This document shows, in pieces, positions 1-12,100 of a DNA stretch of 64,000 bases. The stretch is from the NCBI GenBank assembly GCA_013396995.1, contig VWZP01003839.1:2379342-2443341 (forward strand), in the 5' to 3' direction. The notes under the pieces are model-generated. The model saw only the letters and a list, made by a program, of their open reading frames with translations. It ran no database searches and was not told the DNA's origin. The DNA is from Dicaeum eximium (taxonomy: Eukaryota; Chordata; Aves; Passeriformes; Dicaeidae). Both the position numbers and the translations under genes were made by a program. Within the stretch, counting starts at the first letter, position 1, and each line of letters opens with the position of its first letter.

Positions 1-2535
1 TAAGTTTTGAAGTCAAGTTAATGAAAAAGTTATCACTTTTCTCATCCTTACATGTAGGAAAATTTATTTTAAAACTATGTTTTCCTTTACTTAGGGCAAA
101 TTTCAGAACTGGGAACTGCTCATGATTAGAAAACAGACTTCACCTTAAGAAAACTACTGACACATCTGAAAAAAATCTCATAAAGACACTGGAGAAAAAG
201 TTCCTATTTACATTAGGAGAAATCACACATCAAAATCTCATATGGATAAAAGCCATTAACCATGGCCCCTCAGAGTGAAAAGCAGGAAAAGGTGGGGACA
301 GGCTGGGACTAGTACAGAGGTAGAAGACTAAATATTGAAAATTTATATTAAGCAAGTGTCTGAATTAATTATATCAGGTAGGCTATTATTTTTGGTTACT
401 TTAAAAAAATTTCCATCTGAATTTCACTCTTTCTCACTACTTTTGGTGCACTAAAACATTTTGAGCTGGAAAACTAGATCATTTTGCTTATGAAAGGTCA
501 AAATTTTCTGGCAACTTGAAATATAAGCTGACAAAATTAGCATTTCGGCATATCTCTGTTTTGACTAATTGGTATTTTCTCCAGTCAAAAGGTATTTCAT
601 CAAAATACATAAGATACATTTAAGGATTCCGAGTACGAGCAATACTTGCCCAGCTGGTGACATTCCTGTAGTGGATAACAGAGAAAAACTAAATACAAAT
701 CTGATGCTGCCAAATGTCTTAACCATGTAGAAAATGCATCTGGGTGGGTGGTACAGGCCATCAGTCCTTCAGTCACTTTCTCAGGTGACAGGGGCTCCCC
801 AGGCATCCCATGGCTTCCCATGGGCACTGACCTTATCCTGGTGTGGTGAGCTGTGCCCCATGCCAGATCAGACCAGGAAAAGCACATTTCAGGTGTCTCA
901 GGATGTCAGGACTGACAGCACAGTGCAGCCCCCTCCAGGTGCACATCTCTCCCTGGGTATGGGGAAAATCAGGCCCTGACTCTCACCCCTCTCACCCCAC
1001 CCTGTAGGCTTGGGTGAATTGCCAATTCTGTTGATTTATGTTATCTGTCTTTTTATCCTCTTAAAAAAGGTGCCACAGAATAGTAGTAAAATCGTAATGC
1101 CCTTTGCTGTTTGTGACATGTGGTATAACCAACTGTACCCGTTCAGTGTGTTTATCATCTCTGCAAAATTATAAAATCATAAAATTGGCTTTCCCCAGGA
1201 TGTAGTACATCTTTGAAAACAGCCAGCCCTGCAGATCTGGACAAAGATTAGGTGCATGTTTTGAGTCCATTGCAGAAAAAAAAATGACCTTGCACTGCCT
1301 ATATACAAGTGTATATAATGTGTTCCTAATTATTTTTGCATTTATGTTTTTTATCCAGAAAACCTCACAAGCCTGAAAGAGATGAAACCTGAAAAAAACA
1401 CTAGGGGTCTCTCTTGGCAACGAAGCATTCAGCAGTGTTAAAAAGAACAGAGCCAATTCCTGAGACAAATTTAGCTTTTACTGGAAATGCCTTCTCTTGA
1501 GAAGGGGGAAAGAATGGAAAAAAGGGAAAGATAATTTATGGCTTTCTGTTCAAAACCTCCCTGGACCAAATTCACTTTTGCACTTTTTGTCACCTTCCAG
1601 CTCTGAAATGGAGACTAGCCTAAGCAGTGTAAAGGCTCATCTATCCTCTCTTGAACTTCCCTGCTGAATTTTAAGGCATCAGCACAAAATAACCCAAATA
1701 CAGCTTTAACCTGGACCTCAGAGGGGGGTGGGGACCTGCCAAGACTGAACTCAGTGCTCAGGCTTCAATAGCCCTGTAAGAATGCGGTTGAGAAAGGGAA
1801 AGGAGATTCATTTCTAATGAATTCAGTTTGAAATATATATTTCAAGACTTAAATGAATAGGTTTTTAGTTACAGTGTGGTGCAGAGAAGAGTAGATGTGG
1901 AACAACTGCTTACACAGACACAAAACAGTCTCTCATTCTCTCACACTCCCTGGGTCCCTTAGGATGCAATTGGACAGATGGATGCAAAAAAAGCCTAGGA
2001 AGACAGACAGAGAAAAAAATCTTATGTAACATAAATGTAATTAAATCCTCTGGTAATGAGGCCAAGAGCTTGTAATTGCATATTTGCTGGGCATGCTGTT
2101 TACACCAATTGCCAGTTTCCTGCTTTGAAAATATTTATCAAGGACATCTTTCTAGTTGTGTTCTTACAGGGGCTAGTATATTAACATTGTTTTTATATAA
2201 AACTAGCTGGGAGAAAAATGGTAAAGTTTTAAAATTCATTTTAAATGCACTAAATCTCATTGTTTGCAGCAGATTGTTTTCAATGAAAACATTTGGCAGT
2301 AGATACTGTTGTGACAATTTTTTCCAGTACCCTTACTATTGCACTCTGTCTGTTGTATCTTACGCTTCCCATAATTTTTTGTTACAAAGAAAACAATAAA
2401 TAGCTCAGAAATCCAATACTGGATAGTTTTTACAGTCTCTACTTGTACCTGTGCAATGAAATCATAGAGTGTTTGCAAACATGACATGTGTAGAAGACTA
2501 TACAAAGTTACAAAGACAGAATTTTCAAAATCTCT
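1..2535. other. Intergenic sequence, nothing recognised
   Basis: Mostly AT-rich. A GC-richer patch at about 730-990 gives short overlapping open frames on both strands with no recognisable product. No repeat or RNA gene was identified. Confidence 0.6.
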
Positions 2536-2772
2536 TCATAGAATCACAGAATGGTTTGAGTTAGAAGAGATCTCTAATTCCAACCCCTCTGCCATGGGCA
2601 GGGACACCTTCCACTAAAGAGTTCCTCTAAGAACCATCCAACATGGCCTGGAACACCTCCAGGGATGTGGCAGTCACAGCTTCTTTAGGAAACCTTTTCC
2701 AGTTCTTCACCATCTTCACAAATAAGAATTTCTTCATAATATCTAATCTAAACTTGCCCTCTTGTCCTATCA
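2536..2772 (-). mobile_element. CR1 LINE 3' fragment
   Basis: The plus strand reads tcatagaatcacagaatggt, then the ctgccatgggcagggacacc block, then aagaatttcttcataatatc and ttgtcctatcag. This is the reverse complement of a CR1 3' end. It is a 5'-truncated copy of about 237 bp, moderately diverged. Confidence 0.92.
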
Positions 2773-5700
2773 GTCGAGGTAAATTAGATGCTTGTCATTT
2801 CCCACTGGATTTCAATGAGAATTGTGGACCTGGTTCTTTTCAGTATTTTAGGAAATCTTGTTTAAGAGATGAGTTATGAGTTCCATTGCTGTTACACTGT
2901 ACCTAATTAGGCTTCCTAATGAGCACAAGGTCAGTAAAGTACCATATATTTTGCTTAAGGTCTCTGAAATTTCAGTAAATCCCAACTAAAAGACCCAGAC
3001 TGCAAACTGTCAGAATTATCTCAAGTCTCCTGGCCAATCCAGTATTTTTCTTTGTGACTAACACAGTCACAGATTAAGAGTGAAGCAAAGACACCTGAAC
3101 TCACTATGTGGCGGTATCAAAAGTTTGCATTTAGCATGGGTCTGTTTCTACCTAGAAAAGTTCTTCACAGGGAAAAATGAAAATTGAAATGGATAAATTG
3201 TTCCTTTCACCTGGGAATAGTAGACATCCAGCTGCCTGGCCTATAGCACTCATGCAGAGAATTTGTTTATAGGATATCTCAAACAAGTCTCGTGTGTGCT
3301 CTGTATGGATGACTCTTACTACACATATGCAGCTTATGTAAGAAATTTGTACCCTATGCCTCTGCTCAGTGGATGCACACAGGCTTTGTGCCTCCTTGCT
3401 ACCTCTTAGGCATAATCAGGAGACAGGCAGACTAATTCATGGCTGGGTTCTGAACTGGGCCTGGGAGTCGTTGGGAAAGTATTAATTCCACTGAGTCAAA
3501 CCCATAACAAGGATTATTTTAATAATTTGCCAGTTCATAAGAGTTCATAAGAATTAACTCAATGAACTCCCATATCCATATCTGTTTCTTGGCACTATTC
3601 AATTTATGGTGCAGACTAAATGCACATACTTCTGTCCTGGAAATATCATAGGGAATGACACATCATCAAACACATTATTTTGGTAAATAGGAGTAAGCCA
3701 CTAAATTTGCCCTTCTGAAAGTAGCTCTTGGAACTAGAAGTATGGGTAGATGAATGTTTAATAACTGAACTGTGGATATGTTTCCACTTCAAGTAAAACT
3801 GCTGAAAACATCCTACAAGTGGATCTTGTGAAGTCAGGTGTACACATATAAACTGCTATCAAGTACAAGAAACATTGTGGAGTACAGAGGTGTTTACAGA
3901 ACTGGAGTTCTCTGTGGGCCATTAGAATTGTTTACAAATAGCCTTAAAATCGGTAACATCTACACTGAAAATCCACTTGTTAATTAATATTTATTTCATT
4001 AAGATGCAGATTATTCACTGTCTGTCTGTACCTGGTGAATTTTTGTGTCCGTAGGCCTGAGTGAACATACTTGAATCCAGGAGTTGACTCATCAATGCAG
4101 ATGCAAGCTGTGACTGAAATATGGAGGTGCCCAGCTGGATATCAGCTACTGCATGGTCTGCCTGTCTTCCTTGGGTGTGGCTTAAACAATGTTATGGCTG
4201 GTGGGAGAAGTTTGGGATTAACATTTTTGGAGCACTTTAAAGGACTCAAGCCCCTATGAAACCAGATTTTATTAGCCCTATTACTCCCAGAGCAACATCT
4301 CAAGGTATGTTTTTTGCCTACAAGTAACTTCCAAGCACGTGACAGGCCACACAGCTGACTTGCTGGTGTCAGCAGGTGCTGGTAGGTGACACTGAGCACC
4401 ACTAGCTGATACCCAGTGGAAGTTCATGTGGCACAATAAACCTGTGGCCTGAGGCAGCCACTGAGCTGGTGTGTGGGTCATAGCCTGACAGAAATGGCTG
4501 CAATCTGCCTTGCTCAGGAAAGGAGAAGCACTTTGGCACAAATGTCATAGTCTATACCCTGGCTTTTACTTGGAGAATAGTGTCAGGGCCTGGCAGGGAG
4601 AAAAGTTGTCCCAGTATTTGTCTCAGGAGACTGAGCCTTGAACAACATGCTACACTGGAGCCCACACTTTGTCTTTCCCAAGCAGATAATTTTCAGTTTT
4701 CTCCCATTCAGCACAGAGCAGAACCTCACAGCATGGGACATAACTTTATCTGGGAGTTTTTGAGGCTGCAGTCATGATCATGAGATACCATTTATCAAAT
4801 GAGTCAACATCCGGAGTCATCACTTAGGCTCTGAGAAAACTTTAGCATTAAAAAGATTTATGCCAGAGAACATATGATTTGGTTTACCATATGCTGTTTT
4901 ATCTGATAAAGATAAGTGCAGAGCACTTGCCAAGAGAAGAAAGGCAGAGAGCAAAAACAATGCAACAAAACTGTTTTCATTTATTTTACCTTTAAGAAGT
5001 TGGCTAAATATCTAGAAATAATTCCCAGATATATTTATCCCAAGCCTGTAAAATCCTTTCTCATTACTACAGAGCCTTTGCAGGATTTGCCCAGGGTTTC
5101 TTAGAGTGCCTTCCCTCCATGTACATGTCAAGATTTCGAGTACTTGTAAACAGTTTCAAATTCCAAACAACTAACTGAATAATGAGGTAGTCTCCAGTGT
5201 CATTTGTTCAAGGTCTAACTCAGACCAAAAAAAAGTAAAATGCAGTGAGACTTATAGACCAAGTGCTTTATGGGATATCACAGAGAAAAATTTCAGAAGA
5301 TTTGGGAACAAAAAGGTTAAAAAATAGATTTAGTTCAAGAGAACTTTTTAGAAATATATCATTTATGAAACAAACAGTAGATTGCAACTTCATCTAATGA
5401 AAAATTATGCCTGTAATACATGTATCCTGGTCAAACACAACTGAAAGGAGAAGCAATGCTCTCTTAGGACAGAAAAAATCTCCTGGTTTCAGCAGAGGGT
5501 TTCCAAGCCAAGAACAGCTGAACTGAGACTGCCTGTGCAAAGCCAGGACTGTAGCAATTAGAGAGCACTACAGACCACGTCAGCAGCTAGCAGTGATAAT
5601 GCCATTCAAAGGTCTTATCCCTGCATCCAATACGGTCCAGAGTTCTCTCAACAATGAGATTCTTCAAGAAGACACACTGAAAAGTAAAGTTCTATTGTAA

Positions 5701-6788
5701 TGGATTATTTTCCTCGTTTTCTTGTTTCTAGTCCATTTTCTAGTGTTTCTAGTGTCACTTTATCTCACAGAATATGTCCTTCTAAAAAGAAAAGCCTATA
5801 GAATGAGAAATTTTACTCACTTGCTGTCAGTGGCATGTCTACAGCTTACAAGGACATGTGAAAGTCTGATTCTTAAATGTGTTCTGCCAACAAAAAATTA
5901 AGGTACTGGCATAGATGTAATCTATCTGTCATTCCTAAAATTTTCTGTTAAATGTGAAATGGTTTTTCCCATTTGCACATCACACAGCATGTGAGACCTA
6001 AATTTATGGTTGGTCTTTTCCTAGGAATGCATTATTTTATAGGGTTTGAACTGATTAATGTGTGAATCATATCCACAAATTGATGTTAGCTTTAAGATAA
6101 TTTGCTAAAATTACTTATTACTGAAACCTTACATTACAATTAGAGATCACAAGATCTCATATAATAAAATAAGAAAGTGCAATGGTCCAGTCCTGGTTTA
6201 TCTCATTGTAAAGAGACAATGAAGTTCAGATTTACTCTGGGTCTAAATTGCCATAATTATTAGGTTTTCAAATCTGGGTAACAATTAGAGCTTTTCCATT
6301 TTTAAACATTATAACTTACCATCAGAAACTTTTCTGTTACATTTTCTAAGGGATCAGAAGCCATAACTGTGTATTACTGTGATAACATGAAAATTTGTTT
6401 CAATAAATAACTGAATCATCTGTTATAAAATGCAAGTAACAGTAATATCAGAATATCAGAAAAGCGTCTAGGAAGCTATTACAATATGAGTGCAAAGAGA
6501 GACAAGAGACACATAAATGTGTCTGAAAAATGGACAGCAATGAGACAAAGGAATAAACACTAAAATTCTTCAGAACTCTACAGAAGATAAACTTTATGGT
6601 GAATATTCAATTTTTTTTAACCACAGAGTTGACCATGAAATTCGGAAAATAGAACAGATGATGAAATTGTACACAAATGACACCAAAGCAAAGAATTTGT
6701 TATTGGTCTAAGCAATTTATCAAATTAACAAGTGAACATATTTTTATACAGGTTTGTTTTTCTGAGCACATACTTTTTAATTAGTAAT
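2773..6788. other. Intergenic sequence, nothing recognised
   Basis: A GC-richer part at about 4050-4780 yields four short open frames on both strands, none resembling a known protein. The rest is AT-rich unique-looking DNA up to the LTR target site. Confidence 0.6.
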
Positions 6789-6793
6789 GTATC

Positions 6794-7759
6794 TGTGCTG
6801 GTTTTAACATAAGCAGGAAATTGAACTCCAAACAAACCAATCCCTTCCCTGCCCCTCCCAGTAAGGGAGGGACATAAAAGAAGAGATTCTGACAAAAAAA
6901 GGAGACACCATGGGTTGAGGTAACAATTTACTAAAAACACAAAGCAGTTGAACAACACATGCACAACGTAACAAGAGCAGTATTAATAGCAAATTTATAT
7001 CAAAAAAAAAAAAAAAANATCCACGATAAAAAAAAAAAAAAAAAAAAAGAGAAGGTGTTTACCCACAAAAAGGTATTCACCACCAGGAACTAAAGCAAGC
7101 TGGCAGACATTCCCTGCAGGTCGAGTCTGCGTGGTATTCCCAGACAAAAGCAATACGGCAGCCATTCCCTCACCACGCCACATGGTATTCGGGAAAGCAG
7201 GCAACATGCTGTGGCTCCTCTTTTCCACCCTCTAGCCCAAAATAATGAAAAGCAGTGATAAACAAAGCCCCCAGAAGCTACATCATCCAAGCAGGGGTGG
7301 TAGCACCGCTCTGCCAAGCTCATTCCTGCACAGGTGCTCCTGCTGCCCCTGCGAACTTCCCGCACTGCTGCTCTCCAGAGCACTCCTGCCCTGCTCAGCT
7401 TTGCTGTGCTCGGCTCAGCTGGGTCCAACTGGGTCGGGGCTGTCCCCACCACTACCAGCAGCTTCCCTGCTGGGGCTGTCATTTCAGCACTACGTTTGAT
7501 CGTGTTTTGGCCTCTTTCAGCGCTAAAGGTTCGCAGTCGCACTCCAGACAGAACAGGAGAGGGAAGAGCAGGACAGCAGAGGGATCAAATCCGCAGGGGT
7601 GGATACTGACACCTTCCCAGACTGAGGCAAAATGGCCAACTTCCAGTAGTAAACGGCATCAGGCTTTTCCTGACAAAACCTCACCCTCAGGTGGTATGGA
7701 AAAACAACATGGTCACAGCCACACAGCTCTAAACTCTGCTCCTCTCTGTGACCAGGACA
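6794..7759. mobile_element. Solo LTR of an avian endogenous retrovirus, 966 bp, with 5-bp target-site duplication
   Basis: The element starts TGTGCTGGTTTTAACA and ends ACCAGGACA, so it has the TG...CA ends of a retroviral LTR. It is flanked on both sides by gtatc (6789-6793 and 7760-7764), a 5-bp target-site duplication. The start resembles passerine LTRs that begin TGTGCTGGTTT, recalled from memory. It is GC-richer than its surroundings. No gag, pol or env coding is visible, so it is a solo LTR. Open frames of up to 150-174 codons on both strands inside it match no protein I recognise. Orientation was not determined, and the family is uncertain. An N at 7018 in an A-rich stretch means the length may be inexact. 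Confidence 0.82.
7018..7018. other. Ambiguous base between A-homopolymers inside the LTR
   Basis: The N is preceded by a run of A from about 7002 and followed by atccacgat and a second long A run. It is likely a sequencing or assembly break at a homopolymer, so the true A-tract length is unknown. Confidence 0.85.
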
Positions 7760-7764
7760 GTATC

Positions 7765-8651
7765 TCACCTGCATTATAATAAAAAAAGGAATAATTAAAG
7801 CGGCTTGATTCTACAGAGTTATGTTTGTTTCTAAATAATATTAACAAAGCCCTCTCCCCATATTTTGCTTCATCCCTTCTGTTGCAATTGAAGTTTTTCC
7901 CTGGGGTTAACTGGTTCCTTCATTCATCCAACAGATTTCTAGTGAGCACACAGTAGCCTAAAGTGCATTATCCCTGGCACTGTGATGGACTAGGACAATA
8001 TGTACAGACTTTGTGAAAAAGAAATTCCCTTTAATCATGTCATCCACTCTCCAATAATCACTGTGACCATTCTTCCCCTTCCTCGGTTATATTATTACAA
8101 GAGAGTAAAGGAAGAGGGGTCTAGCTCAGCTTCTATACGAAGATATACACGTACAAACATGTTTACCTTTTCATCCTTTGCTCACTTTTATATAATACCT
8201 GTAAATCCACCATGTACTCAGGACTAAAGGAACTTTCTGTGATCTTTTTGTCAGCTGTCACTACTTTAACACTAATACCATCCCAAAGCACTAGGAAAGG
8301 ATTAATTTATGGAGGAACTGGGTGTGCTTGACTAAAAGTGGCTCAGTGTTGTCAGGATTGAGGAGTAATAAGGCTACTACAATAAAGTTCATAATCACCA
8401 GGAAGAGTAAACATATTTTCTTGGAGCAGTGGAATGTATTCATAGTCCAATTACAGTTACAAACATTTTATATAATTTCTGAAAATTTATTCCCCATTTA
8501 CTTCTCTCTGTGTTGTATTTGTTAGAGTAAGGATTTCAGACACTGCAAGAACACCATTTAGATCTGAAACACATCTGTACATTTACTTTTGACTGTATCA
8601 TACTCACAATTCACCACAGACAGAGGTTCTCTCAATTTAATTCTGTGTTGA
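7765..8651. other. Spacer between the two LTRs
   Basis: AT-rich sequence without a recognisable gene or repeat. Confidence 0.6.
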
Positions 8652-9170
8652 ATCTGTCTGGGATGGGGTTAATTTTCTCTGTAGCAACCTGTAACATGCT
8701 GTGTTTTGAATTTCTGACTAAAACAGAGATGATATTAGAGAAGCATTTGCTGAACGATTCTTGCACAACATGAACAAGTTAGTCTTTCTAACTCTTCACC
8801 TCAGTGAGTAAATTTGGGATACACAAGAAGCTGAGAGGCAATACAACTGGGACAGATGATACTGACAAAAGGGATATTCCATGCCATATAACATCATCCT
8901 CAGTAATAAAACAAAGTGAGGGGATTTTGGCATGGTAGCCATTTCTTGTAGACTGGCTGGGCATCAATCTGCTTGGGGGAGGTGATGAACGATTTGCCTT
9001 TCCATTATTAGTTTTGTTTTCTTCTTCCTCTTTGCTTACTTAACTACCTCTCTCTATCTCAAACCATGAGCTTTCTTAGTTAGTGCTTCCTATATTTTCT
9101 TCTGTCCCACTGGGGAAGAACAGAGGAAGCGTTTGAACTGTGCTTAGTTGCCTAATTATAGTTCATCTAT
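8652..9170 (+). mobile_element. Old, diverged solo LTR of an avian endogenous retrovirus
   Basis: It begins gtctgggatggggttaattt and contains ggatattccatgccatata, a cagtaataaaac box that includes AATAAA, ctatctcaaaccatgagctt and tcccactggggaagaac. All of these occur in order in a common bird LTR family (TguLTR5-like, from memory). The end is decayed and no target-site duplication was found, so the boundaries are approximate. No internal retroviral coding is attached. Confidence 0.78.
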
Positions 9171-12100
9171 AGCAGATCATTAAAATGTTAATTCCATCTG
9201 ACTTCAGCTACCAAGAGCCATGTTTCAGATACCAAAGCTAACCTAAACATTTCTTCTCGCTCCCTCCATATCTATTGTGAGGTACAGGTAAGGACAGCCA
9301 AGAGCTGATTTGCTGTCTTTTTCAGTCCCTCTCCTCCCATTGACTGAAGAAGGAACTTGAAATGTACCTCAGGTGCTGACAATAGTGAAACCAGAGGACA
9401 AGGCTTGAGTTAGCATGGCAAACTGTGAGGTATCTGCTTCACTACCTGGGCAGGTTTTGAATACCTTTGGATACCTGTGTAGGCTTTGGACTGCCTACAC
9501 AGAAATCTGCACACAGTAATGCTTATGTGTCTTGGTACATGATCTGTGTTTCTTGGTCAGGAATCTGAGTCCAAAACTCCATGGAGAACCGTTGTACCTT
9601 TCTTGTAGGGTTCATGTACCAAAACTGCTGGATTAAATCAGGTTAAAATCAAATGTTTGGGAAAAAAAAAGCCCTTTTCTAACCCAGCATGTCCTCTCAC
9701 CACAAATCCTTCTGTCCAGCTTTGCTCTTCAGTCCAGGACTTTTCATAGCCACAGATTTTGCAGAAGCTCCTGTGGGGCTCTGGGTGGGCCTTCTGATGC
9801 ACACTGGCTACACAGCTGTCTCAAGTCACCCTGTGTGCCTTAATTGCCTGCTGTGCCAGGAACTGGCAGCTTGGACTCCACGTGGCCTCCCTCAGCTCTG
9901 TCTTTGCTGTCACAAAAGAGGCAATTGTCCCATTTGTCCAGTGAATTGTGCCTGAGCCTCTGTCTTTGATGTTAGTCCAGGACCACGTCCTTTAGAGAAG
10001 TATATTATCCTGTAGGCAGTAGAATGTGAGAGAGTAAAGGGAACAGCCCATCCATGAGAATCAGACCTGCTGTGCATTTTTTTTCTGAGCACAAATAATA
10101 AATCTGACGTGTGCAGGAGGCGTTTAACTTCCTCTGCATGTGCAGCCCACATGAGATGGAGAGGTTAAAGGGGTTCAGCCAGCACTTCCCAGAACCTGTG
10201 TAGTTGCACAGTGCTGGGCTGGCTGCACATGGGAATCCACTGCAGCACGCAGGAACAGCACTTCCAAACAGGGCACGCAGCAGTCTGGAATCTTGGGACA
10301 TATGGCAGAGACAATGCCTAGGGTCTGCAGATGAAATATCTGATAAAACCATCTGCCCTTCAAGAAAAGATTCAAGGTGAAAAACAAATATGCCCAGGAA
10401 ATCCTGGACACTTGGTAGGCATTCCCAAGCTGGCATCTGAGGTATCACGGCTCTCTTGCCAGCACTGCCCATGTTAGACTGTTGAAGTCTTAGAGAGGTT
10501 TGTCTACATGAGGCTTAAACACAGGAGTGACTGCAGTGCAAACAGTGATTTGATAAATGTTATGACAGGAACAATAGAAAGAGGTGTGTTGCCAAGCACA
10601 GTTCTGAGTTGCAAAAGGAAGTAATGGAAACATGAGGTAAAATATTATTTTTGGATATTGGAGAGTGCATAGTATGGAATATTTTGGAATTAATTTCTAT
10701 TTGTTTGGCGGCTTGTTTGATTGGGACAGATAGCATTTGGATTTTGTTTTGTGTTTTTTCTTCTTCCCACATTTTTTGGCTTTTTTACATGAAACATCAT
10801 GGAAGGAAGATTAGTAGGAAAAATTATTTCCATACTCTCAGAGCTCTGCTTTGCATCTTAATGTCCCTTTCTTTCCTCTTAAGGCTCTGTGACACACCTG
10901 TGTTAAAAACTCACTGCTGAGCGTGGTAGATAAAACAGTCTCCTCTGATTGCACAAGAATGTCTCTTAGATATCACTGCTGACTCTTTGGATTGAAAGTG
11001 TATGAATAACAAGAAAATAGGGGACATACTGAACTTAAAGAAAAACAAACCTTGGACAGAATTGACTGATAAGTAGAAAAAAAAAAAATTTGCCCTGGGG
11101 GTTCTTGCTATGCCTCTGATGCTCATCAGCAATGTTTCAGAGGGATAATCTCAAAACCATTCCCATTGAGGGACCCAAATGCAGCAGTAAAGATGAATTA
11201 GCAGTGATAGCTGCTGATCAGTTGCTAAATGTTGAACTCAGGTTCTAAAATGGATCATCATCAAAAGGATCATCTTCCCTGCAAAATGAAAATCATTTTG
11301 TTAGTATAAGTAGCTAGCATTACATGAACACTTCTAGCCCACTTCTCTCTTTCAACTACCCAGGAAAGTGACACCAAGAGCAGCTGTCTGTTTTTTTCAT
11401 ATACAGGACAAAGTGAAGCCTTTCAGATATTCTTCTTACCAGAAATAATGCTGGTGGTATACATGAATTTTAAAAAAAAAAATCTCCCCTCAGAATTACT
11501 ATAGCTGGCACTGTAAAATAATTTATTTTTTATTTAGAACATAGATTGTGACCATATGCAGTGCTGTTCTTTTAAGTGTTCCTGCTGTTTTCTTTCCTTT
11601 AGACCATTCCCATACTGGAGAGCTCCTGGAAATAATTTTGGAGTCAGAAATTCTTTCTGTGTAAAAAATTTGAGACTTCCTGCAGCTGTGGGATGTGAGC
11701 CAGCAGACAGGAGATTTGAACTTGCTTGCCAGCTCCTTGCACAGTGCATGGCAGAAGAAAGGTCCATAATATCATCAGAGTTTGCCGTGAAGGTTTTCCA
11801 CTTAAGAAACAAGGCAACAATGAGTGTAGAACACAAAGAGAAATAAAAGTATAACCTGGTTATTCAGGACAGGTATGTATGTAGCTTTTTTACACTGGTT
11901 TTTGTGAAGAGGAAACAGTATCAGATGTGGCACCTGGCCCACTTTTCTTTCTAGCATGTCTCTTCCCCTTATCCAATACATAGCCTGGACCTGGACCACA
12001 CATAAAGGCTTCACCAGAGTGATGGTAGCACATGAGGATCCCGAATCCTCATTCCAGAGAGAAGGGAAAACAGTTCCCAGAATGGTTCCTCCCAGAACAA

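Noticed and set aside
7090..7779. Open frames of 150 and 174 codons on opposite strands
   Set aside because: Both lie wholly or almost wholly inside the LTR, overlap each other on opposite strands, and show no known domain. They reflect the higher GC content of the LTR.
10005..10472. 155-codon minus-strand open frame
   Set aside because: It overlaps other frames, has no recognisable domain and no evident splice partners. Frames of this length occur by chance in GC-richer patches.
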